Source: JBQCEE01 sp051960575
GTDB lineage: Bacteria > Actinomycetota > Actinomycetes > Mycobacteriales > Jatrophihabitantaceae
Direction: 5' to 3'
Assembly: GCF_051960575.1 (NCBI RefSeq)
Contig: NZ_JBQCEE010000326.1
Location: 1-38,882, forward strand
DNA length: 38,882 nucleotides
Positions 1 through 8,121 of this stretch are shown here, piece after piece (position 1 is the stretch's first letter; the number at the start of each line of letters is the position of its first letter). Under the pieces are notes generated by a model. That model did not search any database. It saw only the letters and a program-made list of their open reading frames with translations, and had not been told where the DNA came from. The translations under genes were made by a program, and so were the position numbers.

Positions 1-2
1 TG

Positions 3-890
3 GCAGTCGCAGCGCTGGCGGCTGCCCTCGTGGGTGTCCTGCTGACCGCTGGTGCCGCCTCTGCGGCACCCGTCGCGGCAGCGGCGCCGCGAGTGGTCGC
101 CGGCGCCGCGACCCTCGCCGACCACACGCAGGCGGTCTCCGCCCGCGCGCTCACCCCGCTGTCCGGCCGGGTGCTCGACGCCCCCACTCCGCCGGACGGC
201 CCGTCCGCCCCCACCAGCCCGAGCGGTCCGTCCGACGTGACGGTGAAGCTGCCGAGCAAGCCGAGCACGTCGCTCAACATCCTGCTGCTCGTCACGCTGC
301 TCTCGGTGGCGCCGTCGCTGCTGCTGCTCGTCACGAGCTTCACCAAGATCTTCGTCGTGCTGTCGCTCACCCGCAACGCGCTGGGCCTGAGCACGGTGCC
401 GCCGAACCAGGTGCTGGCGGGCCTGTCGCTGTTCCTGTCGCTGTTCGTCATGGAACCGGTGCTGAGCAAGGTCAACAAGCTCGGCATCCAGCCCTACCTG
501 CACGGCACCAAGACCCGCAGCCAGGCCTGGACCGACGGCATCAAGCCGTTGCGCGAGTTCATGCTCGCGCACACCCGGCCGGAGGAGATCGCGCTCATGC
601 TGCGCGCCGCGCACATGGCGAACCCCTCGAGCCCCGAGAAGCTGCAGCTCACGACGATCATCCCGGCGTTCGTGCTCTCGGAGCTGCGGGCGGCGATGAT
701 CATCGGTTTCATCGTCTACATCCCGTTCGTGATCATCGACCTCGTCGTGTCGTCGTCACTGATGTCGCTCGGCATGATGATGCTGCCGCCGGTGTCCGTG
801 TCACTGCCCTTCAAGCTCCTGCTCTTCGTCCTCGTCGACGGCTGGGGCCTCATCGTGACCTCGCTCGTGCAGAGCTACAACACCACCTAG
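3..890 (+). CDS. fliP: Flagellar export apparatus protein FliP (5' end outside window)
   Basis: FliP is a core membrane component of the flagellar type III export gate, forming the FliP-FliQ-FliR pore. The frame is open from base 3. Upstream of the first in-window GTG (base 30) it reads as an Ala/Val/Leu-rich stretch that continues into a signal-peptide-like segment ending near ALA-SAAP. The true start is therefore probably before the window. A Pro/Ser/Thr-rich linker (bases ~180-250) precedes the FliP domain, which has hydrophobic segments, a SFTKIFVVLSL stretch, the conserved LREFM region and a C-terminal PPVSVSLPFKLLLFVLVDGW segment typical of FliP. fliQ follows after 11 bases, and fliR and flhB come next, so this is a classic fliPQR-flhBA order. 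Identity is confident; only the start is unresolved. Confidence 0.95.
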   Translation, partial: AVAALAAALVGVLLTAGAASAAPVAAAAPRVVAGAATLADHTQAVSARALTPLSGRVLDAPTPPDGPSAPTSPSGPSDVTVKLPSKPSTSLNILLLVTLLSVAPSLLLLVTSFTKIFVVLSLTRNALGLSTVPPNQVLAGLSLFLSLFVMEPVLSKVNKLGIQPYLHGTKTRSQAWTDGIKPLREFMLAHTRPEEIALMLRAAHMANPSSPEKLQLTTIIPAFVLSELRAAMIIGFIVYIPFVIIDLVVSSSLMSLGMMMLPPVSVSLPFKLLLFVLVDGWGLIVTSLVQSYNTT

Positions 891-901
891 GACGCGCTGC
901 C

Positions 902-1171
902 ATGACGGACACCTCGGTCATCCACCTGGCCATGCAGGTCATGCTCATCACCGCCAAGCTGGCGGCTCCCGCCCTCGTCACGGCGCTGGTTGTCGGCTTC
1001 GCCGTGTCGCTGTTCCAGTCGGCGACCCAGATCCAGGAGTTCACCCTCGCCTTCGTGCCGAAGGCGATCGGCGTCGGGATCGCCCTGCTGCTCTCCGGGC
1101 ACTGGATGCTCAACTCGATGATCTCGTTCACCACCGACCTGTTCCACGGCATCCCGAAGATGCTCAGCTGA
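902..1171 (+). CDS. fliQ: Flagellar export apparatus protein FliQ
   Basis: This 89-residue protein has the usual FliQ length and its two membrane helices (roughly residues 15-37 and 50-72). FliQ is the small subunit that packs around FliP and FliR in the export gate of the basal body. The motif SLFQSATQIQEFTLAFVPK in the loop between the helices is the family hallmark. The ATG at 902 lies 11 bases after the fliP stop, and fliR starts 13 bases downstream, consistent with co-translation within one operon. Confidence 0.95.
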   Translation: MTDTSVIHLAMQVMLITAKLAAPALVTALVVGFAVSLFQSATQIQEFTLAFVPKAIGVGIALLLSGHWMLNSMISFTTDLFHGIPKMLS

Positions 1172-1184
1172 GGACACGTCCCCC

Positions 1185-1946
1185 GTGCAGATGTCGTTCT
1201 CGCAACCCGAGCTGATCACGCTGCTGCTGATCAGTGCGCGGCTGCTCGCCTGGCTCATGGTGGCGCCGCCGATCGCCACCGCCGGCGTGCCCCGCACCGT
1301 GCGGGTCGCGTTGAGCGTCGGACTCGCCCTGCCGCTGGTGCACCAGAATCTCGCGCACGCGCCGTCGGGTGACTTCGCCGCCGTCGCCGGCGCAGTGCTC
1401 GAGCAGGTCGTCATCGGCACGGCGTTGGGCTTCCTCACCCGGCTGCTGTTCACCGCGATCGAGGCGGCCGGCGGTCTGCTCGACCTGTTCGGCGGCTTCT
1501 CGCTCTCGGCCGCCTACGAGCCGCTGAGCAACACCATGACGTCCATCTTCGGCAAGTTCTACGGCATCCTCGCCACCACGCTGATCTTCGTGACGAACGC
1601 CCACCTGGTGATCTTCGGCGGCATCCTGCGCACGTTCGAGGCGATCCCGCTCGACGGCACCATCCACCTGAACCGGCTCGACGCGCAGATCGCCTCGACC
1701 GCCAGCGGGCTGTTCGTCGCCGCGCTGCAGATCGCCGGGCCCGTGCTCGTCGTGCTCTTCCTCGCCGACATCGCCCTCGGCGTGCTGAACCGCATCGCGC
1801 CGCAGCTGAACGCCTTCTCGCTGTCGTTCCCGGTGAAGATCGGCCTCACCCTCCTGCTCGTCGGCGGCAGCATGACGCTGATGCCGCAGGTGGTGCTGCA
1901 CCTGGCCGACCAGGCCGACCGGGTCGTATCGGTGGTGACCGGATGA
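1185..1946 (+). CDS. fliR: Flagellar export apparatus protein FliR
   Basis: This 253-residue polytopic membrane protein lies between fliQ and flhB, the position expected for fliR. FliR completes the FliPQR export pore. The sequence has about six hydrophobic helices, an early RLLAWLMVAPPIAT segment, a central AAGGLLDLFGGFSLSAAYEP stretch, and LNAFSLSFPVKIGLTLLL near the C-terminus, where FliR proteins have conserved N-x-F-x-hydrophobic-x-P motifs. Start choice: GTG at 1185, with an ATG two codons later (1191) as an equally possible start. flhB begins 8 bases after the stop. Confidence 0.93.
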   Translation: MQMSFSQPELITLLLISARLLAWLMVAPPIATAGVPRTVRVALSVGLALPLVHQNLAHAPSGDFAAVAGAVLEQVVIGTALGFLTRLLFTAIEAAGGLLDLFGGFSLSAAYEPLSNTMTSIFGKFYGILATTLIFVTNAHLVIFGGILRTFEAIPLDGTIHLNRLDAQIASTASGLFVAALQIAGPVLVVLFLADIALGVLNRIAPQLNAFSLSFPVKIGLTLLLVGGSMTLMPQVVLHLADQADRVVSVVTG

Positions 1947-1953
1947 GCGACGT

Positions 1954-3075
1954 ATGAGCGGCGGCGGAGGAGGTGGCGGCGAACGCACCGAACAGGCGAC
2001 ACCGAAGCGCAAGAAGCAGGCACGGCGCGACGGCAGCATCGGCAACACCCCCGACCTCGGCGCCTGGGCCGGCATGCTCGCCGCCACCTTCGTGCTGCCG
2101 GGTGTCTTCAGCTCGCTGATGGACACCTCGGTGCAGGCCTTCGTGCGCATCGGCGCGGTGATCCGCAACCCCGACATCGGCAACGCGATGTCGATCGCCG
2201 GCGACACCGCGCAGCGGGGCATGCTGGCCGTGCTGCCGCTCGCCCTGCTCATCGCCGGGGTGGGGGTCGCCTCGGTCGCGCTGCAGGGCGGCATCTGGTT
2301 CTCGCCCAAGCTGCTCAAGCCGACGTTCAAGCGACTGAACCCGCTGTCGGGCATCAAGCGCATGTTCGGCCCGCACGGCTGGTGGCAGCTGCTGAAGTCG
2401 CTGGGCAAGAGCGCGGTGCTCGGCATGGTGGTCTACCTGTCGATCAAGCGTCTCGTCCCGACCATCGTGGGGTCCGGTTCGCTGCCGCTGTCGGATGTCA
2501 TCGGGCTGGCCGTGAACGGCGTGCTGTCCCTGCTGCGGTGGGCCGCCGTCACCGGTCTCATCACGGCGGTGGCCGACTTCGTGGTCGTGCGCCGCCGCAA
2601 CACCAAGCAGTTGAAGATGACCAAGCACGAGATCAAGGAGGAGATGAAGGGCGCCGAGGGCGACCCGCGCCTCAAGGGCCACATCCGCTCGCGCCAGCTC
2701 GCCATGGCCCGCAACCGCATGATGGCCGACGTCAAGGAAGCCGACGTCATCCTGGTCAACCCGACGCACGTCGCCGTGGCGCTGAAGTACGAGCCGAGCC
2801 GCGGCGCGCCGCGGGTCATCGCCAAGGGCGCCGACCACGTCGCCGCCCGCATCCGCGCGATCGGCGACGAGCACCGCATCCCGATGGTGCGCGACGTCCC
2901 CCTCGCCCGGACGCTCTACGCCGCGTGCGACGTCGGCCAGGAGATCCCCGCCGACCTGTACCGGGCGGTCGCGACGGTGCTGGCCTTCATCATGACGCTG
3001 CGGCGGAAGGGCTCGGCCGCCGGCATGCACTCGGTGCCCGCGCTCGCCGGCATGGTGTCCGCCCCGACCGGGTAG
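1954..3075 (+). CDS. flhB: Flagellar export switch protein FlhB
   Basis: FlhB has four transmembrane helices and a cytoplasmic domain that autocleaves to switch export specificity from rod/hook to filament substrates. This 373-residue protein starts with a glycine run and the conserved ERTEQATPKR motif. The four helices follow, then a charged linker (TKHEIKEEMKGAEGDP), and the autocleavage motif N269-P270-T271-H272, at the same residue numbers as in E. coli FlhB. The C-terminal cytoplasmic domain keeps the VPLAR stretch. The gene follows fliR by 8 bases, so translation is probably coupled. No oddities beyond the Gly-rich N-terminus. Confidence 0.96.
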   Translation: MSGGGGGGGERTEQATPKRKKQARRDGSIGNTPDLGAWAGMLAATFVLPGVFSSLMDTSVQAFVRIGAVIRNPDIGNAMSIAGDTAQRGMLAVLPLALLIAGVGVASVALQGGIWFSPKLLKPTFKRLNPLSGIKRMFGPHGWWQLLKSLGKSAVLGMVVYLSIKRLVPTIVGSGSLPLSDVIGLAVNGVLSLLRWAAVTGLITAVADFVVVRRRNTKQLKMTKHEIKEEMKGAEGDPRLKGHIRSRQLAMARNRMMADVKEADVILVNPTHVAVALKYEPSRGAPRVIAKGADHVAARIRAIGDEHRIPMVRDVPLARTLYAACDVGQEIPADLYRAVATVLAFIMTLRRKGSAAGMHSVPALAGMVSAPTG

Positions 3076-3084
3076 ACCGTCGGC

Positions 3085-3276
3085 ATGACCGATCTCCCGG
3101 ACCCGAACGACCCGGACGCCCGCGTCGACTCACGTGCCGAGCTGCTGCCCGAGGAGGAACGCGTCGGCAGCGAGGACCGCGAGCTGCAGGCACGGGCCAT
3201 CCTGCAGGACTCCGACGAGCGCACCGAGGACGTCGAGGGCGCGGCGGAGGGCTCGCAGCAGACCGCGACGCGCTGA
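3085..3276 (+). CDS. Small acidic protein between flhB and flhA
   Basis: A 63-residue, strongly acidic, soluble protein with no cysteine and no membrane segment. Its core (SRAELLPEEERVGSEDRE, then AILQDSDERTED) resembles short actinobacterial hypothetical proteins of the pattern LLPEE-x-GS-x-D followed by AIL-x-S-x-RTE. I recognise this from memory and it is not verified. The ATG lies 9 bases after the flhB stop and no clear ribosome binding site is visible. Its position inside the export-gate operon may be incidental. Function is unknown. The frame is preferred over the overlapping long frames because of its acidic composition and clean placement. Confidence 0.6.
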   Translation: MTDLPDPNDPDARVDSRAELLPEEERVGSEDRELQARAILQDSDERTEDVEGAAEGSQQTATR

Positions 3277-3329
3277 CGCACGCCCGCTCGGGCCGTCGGG
3301 ACCTTCGGCCCAACCTCGCGCCACCCCGC

Positions 3330-3356
3330 TCAACCGCCCACCGGCCGCGCCGATAG
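3330..3356 (+). promoter_or_regulatory. Candidate FliA/WhiG-type (sigma-28) promoter for flhA
   Basis: TCAA at 3330-3333, a 15-base spacer, then GCCGATAG at 3349-3356. The sigma-28 family consensus is TAAA-N15-GCCGATAA, so both elements fit with one mismatch each and the spacing is exact. It lies in the 147-base gap between the small acidic gene and flhA, where an internal flagellar promoter would make sense. The AGGAGG at 3355-3360 overlaps the -10 and would then not be part of the transcript's ribosome binding site. Confidence 0.45.
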
Positions 3357-3423
3357 GAGGCGTGCCAGGACGGCACACATGCGGGACGGATGCCCGGATC
3401 AGGTCATTCATAGCCGAGGTGTC

Positions 3424-5472
3424 GTGAGAACAGGCCGGTTCAGCCAGCTGGCGGTCCCCGTCGGGGTCGTGGCGATCGTCGTCATGTTCGTCGTGCCGAT
3501 GCCGTCGATGGTCCTCGACCTCCTCATCGCCCTGAACATCACCGGCGCCGTGCTGGTGGTGCTGGTGTCGATGTACGTGCGCCGCCCGCTCGACTTCTCC
3601 AGCTTCCCGTCGCTGCTGCTGGTCGCCACGCTGTTCCGGCTGGCCCTGAACATCAGCGCCACCCGCCTCGTGCTCACCGACGGCTTCGCCGGCAACGTCA
3701 TCAGCGCGTTCGGCCACTTCGTGATCGGCGGCTCGCTGGTCATCGGCCTGGTGATCTTCGCGATCCTGCTGGTGATCCAGTTCGTCGTCATCACCAACGG
3801 TGCCGGACGCGTGGCCGAGGTCGGCGCCCGCTTCACCCTCGACGCCATGCCCGGCAAGCAGATGGCGATCGACGCCGACCTCAACGCCGGCCTCATCGAC
3901 GAGAAGACCGCCCGCAAGCGCCGCACCGAGGTCGCCGCCGAGGCCGACTTCTACGGTGCGATGGACGGTGCCACCCGCTTCGTCAAGGGTGACGCCATCG
4001 CGGCCATCATCATCACGCTGATCAACCTGATCGGCGGGTTCGCGATCGGCATCCTGCAACACGGGTTGAGCTTCAGCGACGCGCTGTCGAAGTACAGCCT
4101 GCTCAGCGTCGGCGACGGCCTGGTCTCGCAGATCCCGGCGCTGCTGCTGTCGGTCTCGACCGGCCTCATCGTCACCCGCTCGGGCGACACCGACGACATG
4201 GGCACCGTCGTCTCGCGCCAGCTGTCCGGCCACAAGCGCGCCACCCAGATCGCCGGTGGCGCCGCGCTGCTGCTCTGCGTCGTCCCGGGCCTGCCCAAGC
4301 TGCCGTTCCTCGTGGTCGGCGGCGCGCTGATGATCGCCGCGTCGCGCATCACGCCGCCGAAGGACGAGGACGAGTCGGCCGAGGTCATCGCCGCTCCGGG
4401 CGAGACGGTCGACGCCGAAGAGGCGCTGCTGCAGGAGATCCGCGTCGACCCGCTCGAGCTGATCCTCGCCCCCGACCTGATCCCGCTGGTCGACGGCCCC
4501 GGCGCCGACCTGCTCGACCGCGTGCGCGCGCTGCGCCGCACGCTGGCCGCCGAGCTCGGCGTGGTGATGCCGGCGGTGCGGACACGCGACAGCGTGAACC
4601 TGCCGCACGCCACGTACACGATCAACATCAACGGCGTCGAACTCGGACGCGGCCAGGCGCCCTCGGGCATGGTGCTCGCCATCGGCGACGGCCTCGGCGG
4701 CCTGCCGGGCAAGCCGACGCGTGAGCCGGTCTTCGGCCTCACCGCCAAGTGGATCCCGGTCGAGCTCTCCGGCCAGGCCGAGCTGCTCGGTGCCACCGTC
4801 GTCGACCGGTCGTCGCTCATCACGACCCACCTGTCGGAGGCCGTCCGCTCGCACGCCAGCCGCCTGCTCGGCCGGGAGGAGGTCGCCGCCGCGACCCGCG
4901 CGCTCAAGCGCAGCCACCCCGTCGTCGTCGAGGACCTCACCCCCGCACTGCTCACGCTCGGCGAGATCCAGCGCGTCCTGCACGCGCTGCTCGACGAGAG
5001 CGTCTCGATCCGCGACCTCGTCCGCATCTACGAGGCACTGTCGGTGGCGGCCAAGGGCGGCACCGAGCCCGACCGACTCATCGAGTCGGCGCGCACGGCG
5101 CTCGGCCCGGCCATCGTCGCCCAGCACGCCCGCGAGAACTCCCTCGATGTGCTCACGCTCGAGCCGCGGCTGCAGCAGTCGATGCTCGAGTCGCTGCGCC
5201 CGGGTGAGGGTGGTGCTCAACTGATGTTGGAGCCGGCGCTCGCGGAAGCCGCGGTCAACCAGATCGCGCACCGCTACACCGCCGAGCAGGCGCAGGGTCA
5301 CCACCCGGTGCTGATCGTCGCCGCGCCCATCCGCCTGCCGCTGCGCCGACTGGTGAAGCTCAGCGCCCCGAACCTGCCCGTCCTGTCCTTCGCCGAGCTC
5401 GCTGCCAGCTCGGTCACCGTGAATCCGCTAGGAGTGATCGACGATGTCCGAGACCCTGTACCAGGAGGGTGA
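3424..5472 (+). CDS. flhA: Flagellar export gate protein FlhA
   Basis: FlhA is the large export-gate subunit. Its N-terminal membrane domain conducts substrates using proton motive force, and its C-terminal cytoplasmic ring binds export chaperones. The 682-residue protein has about eight hydrophobic helices in the first ~320 residues, the FHIPEP family signature region RVAEVGARFTLDAMPGKQ with ADLNAGLIDEKTARKRR, and a typical C-terminal domain. I chose GTG 3424 because the protein aligns from RTGRFSQLAVP; the frame also contains an ATG at 3379. A 21-codon frame from GTG 3362 ends in a TGA overlapping this GTG (GTGA), so translational coupling is possible. The 3' end overlaps the next gene by 29 bases. 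Confidence 0.95.
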   Translation: MRTGRFSQLAVPVGVVAIVVMFVVPMPSMVLDLLIALNITGAVLVVLVSMYVRRPLDFSSFPSLLLVATLFRLALNISATRLVLTDGFAGNVISAFGHFVIGGSLVIGLVIFAILLVIQFVVITNGAGRVAEVGARFTLDAMPGKQMAIDADLNAGLIDEKTARKRRTEVAAEADFYGAMDGATRFVKGDAIAAIIITLINLIGGFAIGILQHGLSFSDALSKYSLLSVGDGLVSQIPALLLSVSTGLIVTRSGDTDDMGTVVSRQLSGHKRATQIAGGAALLLCVVPGLPKLPFLVVGGALMIAASRITPPKDEDESAEVIAAPGETVDAEEALLQEIRVDPLELILAPDLIPLVDGPGADLLDRVRALRRTLAAELGVVMPAVRTRDSVNLPHATYTININGVELGRGQAPSGMVLAIGDGLGGLPGKPTREPVFGLTAKWIPVELSGQAELLGATVVDRSSLITTHLSEAVRSHASRLLGREEVAAATRALKRSHPVVVEDLTPALLTLGEIQRVLHALLDESVSIRDLVRIYEALSVAAKGGTEPDRLIESARTALGPAIVAQHARENSLDVLTLEPRLQQSMLESLRPGEGGAQLMLEPALAEAAVNQIAHRYTAEQAQGHHPVLIVAAPIRLPLRRLVKLSAPNLPVLSFAELAASSVTVNPLGVIDDVRDPVPGG

Positions 5473-6619
5473 GGAGCTCGAACAGCTCCTCGCGGAGCTG
5501 GACGAGCGCCACCCCGGCAAGGTCCATGTGCTGTCTGTTTCCTACCCCCGCTCAGGAGGCGTGATGGGTTTCTTCGCTCGGGAACGAGTCGGAGTCGAGT
5601 ACGAGATCACCGACGAGACCCCCCTCGAGGATCACCTGTCCGGTCTGCTCGAGGCCGCCGAGGGCGCCGAGCACCTGCACGGCGTGCTGCCGCCGGTGCG
5701 TGGTGCTGATGTGACTGATGAGGAATCGCTCGACCACACGAACGCGGAGTTCGCTAGCATGTTGCTCGAGATGGCACGCGACAAGCAGGGCGGGCGGGTC
5801 AACACCAGGGTGCACCGGAGTGCATCCCGGAACGCCGTGCCCGCGAACCTTCCGACCTTCGAACCGGTCTCCGCCCCCTCGCTGGACGCGGCCGATTTCA
5901 ACCACTCCAACGGGACGGGTGCTGCCATGACCCAGACTGCCACGACGGGCACCCCGAACGGGCACGCCACGCCGACGCACACGCTGCCGAACGTGCAGGT
6001 CGCGCCGCCGGTGCCGCTGACCGTCGAGCACCAGCCGCTGCTCGACCTCGGCATCCCCGAGCGCCTGCTCCCCGGCCCGGGCGTCGACCCGTACCGGGCC
6101 GTCGCCGAGCTCTCCCGCACGCTGCCGGGCGTCACGCTGCCCACCGGACGCGGCGTCGTCATCGCCGTCGCCGGCCCGCGGAGTGAGGCGCTGAAGTGGG
6201 CCGACAACCTGCGCGAGCGCGCCGGCCTGCGTCCCGAGGACGTCGTCGAGCCGACCACCCTGCTGCAGGCCGCCGAGATCCGCCTGTCCGGCGAGTCGGC
6301 CATCGTGCTGATCGACACCACCGACGAGCACGACCCGCTCATGCCGAAGCCGACGGCGGGCGCCCTGCTCGGCGAGCTGCGGCCGACGCAGCTCTGGGCC
6401 ATCCTCGACGGCTCGCGCAAGCTCAGCGACCTCGAGCACGAGGTCGAGACGCTGCAGGTGCGTCCGGACGCGCTCATCGTGAACCGGCTCAACCGCACGG
6501 CCAGCCCGGCCTCGGTGTGGTCGTTCGACATCCCGGTGGCGTTCATGGACAACGACCCGGCCACCCCGACGCGCTGGGCGGCGCTGCTGCTCGACCGACT
6601 GGGCGACGCAGGCGTCTGA
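5444..6619 (+). CDS. FlhF-like flagellar protein with degenerate GTPase domain
   Basis: The 391-residue protein sits directly after flhA, where flhF is usually found, and overlaps it by 29 bases. Residues ~1-65 resemble the FlhF N-terminal domain (HPGKVHVLSVSYPRSGGVMG then FFARERVGVEYEI). A Thr/Pro/Asn-rich linker covers ~155-205. The C-terminal ~185 residues follow the layout of an SRP-type GTPase, with beta strand VVIAVAGP at ~238, DT at 291-292 and ALIVNRLNRT. The P-loop GxxxxGKT is replaced by GPRSEALKW, so nucleotide binding is doubtful. FlhF normally positions the flagellum and is an active GTPase. I infer a pseudo-GTPase relative; a divergent unrelated protein is the alternative. Confidence 0.65.
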   Translation: MSETLYQEGEELEQLLAELDERHPGKVHVLSVSYPRSGGVMGFFARERVGVEYEITDETPLEDHLSGLLEAAEGAEHLHGVLPPVRGADVTDEESLDHTNAEFASMLLEMARDKQGGRVNTRVHRSASRNAVPANLPTFEPVSAPSLDAADFNHSNGTGAAMTQTATTGTPNGHATPTHTLPNVQVAPPVPLTVEHQPLLDLGIPERLLPGPGVDPYRAVAELSRTLPGVTLPTGRGVVIAVAGPRSEALKWADNLRERAGLRPEDVVEPTTLLQAAEIRLSGESAIVLIDTTDEHDPLMPKPTAGALLGELRPTQLWAILDGSRKLSDLEHEVETLQVRPDALIVNRLNRTASPASVWSFDIPVAFMDNDPATPTRWAALLLDRLGDAGV

Positions 6620-6626
6620 GCCGGCG

Positions 6627-6848
6627 ATGTTCCGTCCGTCCACGCTCGTCGTGGCGCTGATCTTCGCTGCGCCCGTCCTGTACCAGGGGTTCACCGACCC
6701 GCACGCCGACACCGTCGCCGTGCTGCTGCGCTTCCTCGTCGCGCTGCCCGTGGCGGCCGTGCTGCTCGGGCTGGTGCGCCTGGCGGCCGGCCGGGTCACG
6801 TCCGGCCCCGCGGAACCTGCCACCCCACGAACCCGCCGCAAGGCCTGA
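6627..6848 (+). CDS. Small two-helix membrane protein at end of flagellar operon
   Basis: A 73-residue protein with two predicted membrane helices (about residues 5-20 and 30-53), joined by a short loop with DPHAD, and an Arg/Pro-rich basic tail. It begins 7 bases after the FlhF-like gene and is the last gene before a strong terminator, so it is probably in the flagellar transcript. I do not recognise a family. csrA, often found near here in other flagellar operons, is not present. Confidence 0.6.
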   Translation: MFRPSTLVVALIFAAPVLYQGFTDPHADTVAVLLRFLVALPVAAVLLGLVRLAAGRVTSGPAEPATPRTRRKA

Positions 6849-6864
6849 CCACACCACCAGCACC

Positions 6865-6904
6865 CCACGACGGCCGGGAAGCACCACCTTCCCGGCCGTC
6901 GTGG
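6865..6904 (+). terminator. Strong terminator hairpin closing the flagellar operon
   Basis: A 17-base perfect inverted repeat (6865-6881 with 6888-6904, core GACGGCCGGGAAG) with a 6-base loop, 16 bases after the last gene. The following bases are TCTGTCC, so the T-tract is weak, as is common in actinobacteria. Confidence 0.85.
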
Positions 6905-7053
6905 TCTGTCCAGGTCCCGGAAACCCGACCAGGACGGCCGGGGAGGCGCTGCTCCCCCGCCGTTGTTGCGGAACGGTGACGCCGGGCGGCCGTCCCTTCC
7001 GCCGTCGGCCCGTGCTCGGCATGATCACTGCGGTCACGAGCGAGGGGGACGAG

Positions 7054-7569
7054 ATGGGTGAGGGTGCCGGCGTCACGGCGCTGACCGGCGAGGGCCGGTG
7101 GACGAGGGCCAGGGCGGCGCACCGTCTGGGGCCGGTGCGGCACCGCTGGGCGTGGATCGCCGGCGGGCTGGCGCTGCAACTGGCCGCTGTCGGCGGGATC
7201 GTCGCCTGGCTCGCCGAACGGATCAAGCACGACGGCCTCACGGGGCAGGCGCTCAAGGCGACCGTGCTGCTGGTCTGGCACGAGATGCTGATGAGCCGCT
7301 CGGGCATCGCCGTGCTCGCCGTCTGCGGCATCGTGCTGGTCGCGGGCAGCATGCTCGCCGCGCGACCGTTCGTCCGCTCGGTGACGATGTTGACGGTGAC
7401 TGTGCCGCTCGCCGCAGTCGTGGGGCTGCTGGCCCTGGGCGCGATCGTGGTCGTGGTGGCGGTCGTCGTCGTCCTCGCGGGCGCCCTCGACAACGTCGGC
7501 GGCGGTGGCGGTTCGAGCGGCAGCAGCCGCAAGCAGCGCGCCGAGGAGGGCACTCCACAAACGTTGTGA
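7054..7569 (+). CDS. Hypothetical membrane protein, about three helices
   Basis: The 171-residue protein has an N-terminal basic soluble part, a helix at about residues 33-50 (WIAGGLALQLAAVGGIVAWL), a second around 87-103, and a long very hydrophobic valine/leucine-rich segment near 113-145. The C-terminus is glycine/serine-rich. I chose ATG 7054 because it has a GAGGGGG ribosome binding site 5 bases upstream; an ATG at 7021 is an in-frame alternative. I recognise no family or catalytic motif. It is a single-gene unit between two terminators. Confidence 0.6.
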   Translation: MGEGAGVTALTGEGRWTRARAAHRLGPVRHRWAWIAGGLALQLAAVGGIVAWLAERIKHDGLTGQALKATVLLVWHEMLMSRSGIAVLAVCGIVLVAGSMLAARPFVRSVTMLTVTVPLAAVVGLLALGAIVVVVAVVVVLAGALDNVGGGGGSSGSSRKQRAEEGTPQTL

Positions 7570-7572
7570 TGG

Positions 7573-7622
7573 ACGGACCCCGCCCGGCTGCACCGGTCGC
7601 ACGGTGGCCGGACGGGGTCCGT
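7573..7622. terminator. Bidirectional terminator between convergent genes
   Basis: Perfect 10-base arms ACGGACCCCG (7573-7582) and CGGGGTCCGT (7613-7622), with further complementary GC-rich sequence between them. It lies exactly between the stops of the convergent genes ending at 7569 and 7638. Confidence 0.75.
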
Positions 7623-7637
7623 GGGGAGAGGAGGCGG

Positions 7638-8087
7638 TCAGCCCTTCGGCTGCTGCTCCTGGTGCTTCATCTCCGCCTCGTACAGATGCGGGTCGGGCAC
7701 CCCGATCTGCGCGCGGGCGTGGTGCTCGACGTCCTTGAAGACGTCGTAATAGCCCTGGTCGTAGTCCTCGACGAGCTGGAAGGTCCACCGGCCGGCGATC
7801 ACGTCCCGGCCGACGAGCACCTCCTCGATCTCATCGGCCAATCCGCCGTGCCCCGCCTTGCGCAGCAGCTCGACCGCGTCCTGCAGGGTGAGGTCGGCCG
7901 TCCCCGAGAGCCGGTGGAAGTTGTAGAGGAATCCGCGCGCGGCCTCGATCGCCTCGAGCGCCTCACCGAGCTTGCCCAGCGCCTCGGCCTCGATGTCCGT
8001 GACGCCGTCCGGCCGCTGGTGCGCGACCGGTCGTTCCGGATGCTTGGCGCTGCCGTGCTTCTGCACCAGCGGTGACCGGTCGGTCAT
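7638..8087 (-). CDS. Conserved actinobacterial hypothetical protein
   Basis: A 149-residue soluble protein without membrane segments. It starts with a basic region (VQKHGSAKHPERPVAHQRPD), followed by helical segments including EALGKLGEALEAIEAARGFLYNFH and the stretch GRWTFQLVEDYDQGYYDVF. I recognise the overall pattern (KHG-x-KHP ... FHRLSGTADLTLQDAV ... GRDVI) from actinobacterial hypothetical proteins, but no function is known to me. It follows the SRPBCC gene by 34 bases in the same direction, so the two probably share a transcript. ATG 8087 is chosen; upstream in-frame sequence looks non-coding. Confidence 0.75.
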   Translation of the reverse strand: MTDRSPLVQKHGSAKHPERPVAHQRPDGVTDIEAEALGKLGEALEAIEAARGFLYNFHRLSGTADLTLQDAVELLRKAGHGGLADEIEEVLVGRDVIAGRWTFQLVEDYDQGYYDVFKDVEHHARAQIGVPDPHLYEAEMKHQEQQPKG

Positions 8088-8121
8088 CCGCGCGCACCCG
8101 TGGGGGTGACACCGGCAGCGG

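Noticed and set aside
3130..5304. A 724-codon open frame on the minus strand opposite flhA
   Set aside because: Shadow of flhA; the translation is biased Arg/Asp/Gly-rich sequence and would overlap an unambiguous flagellar gene completely.
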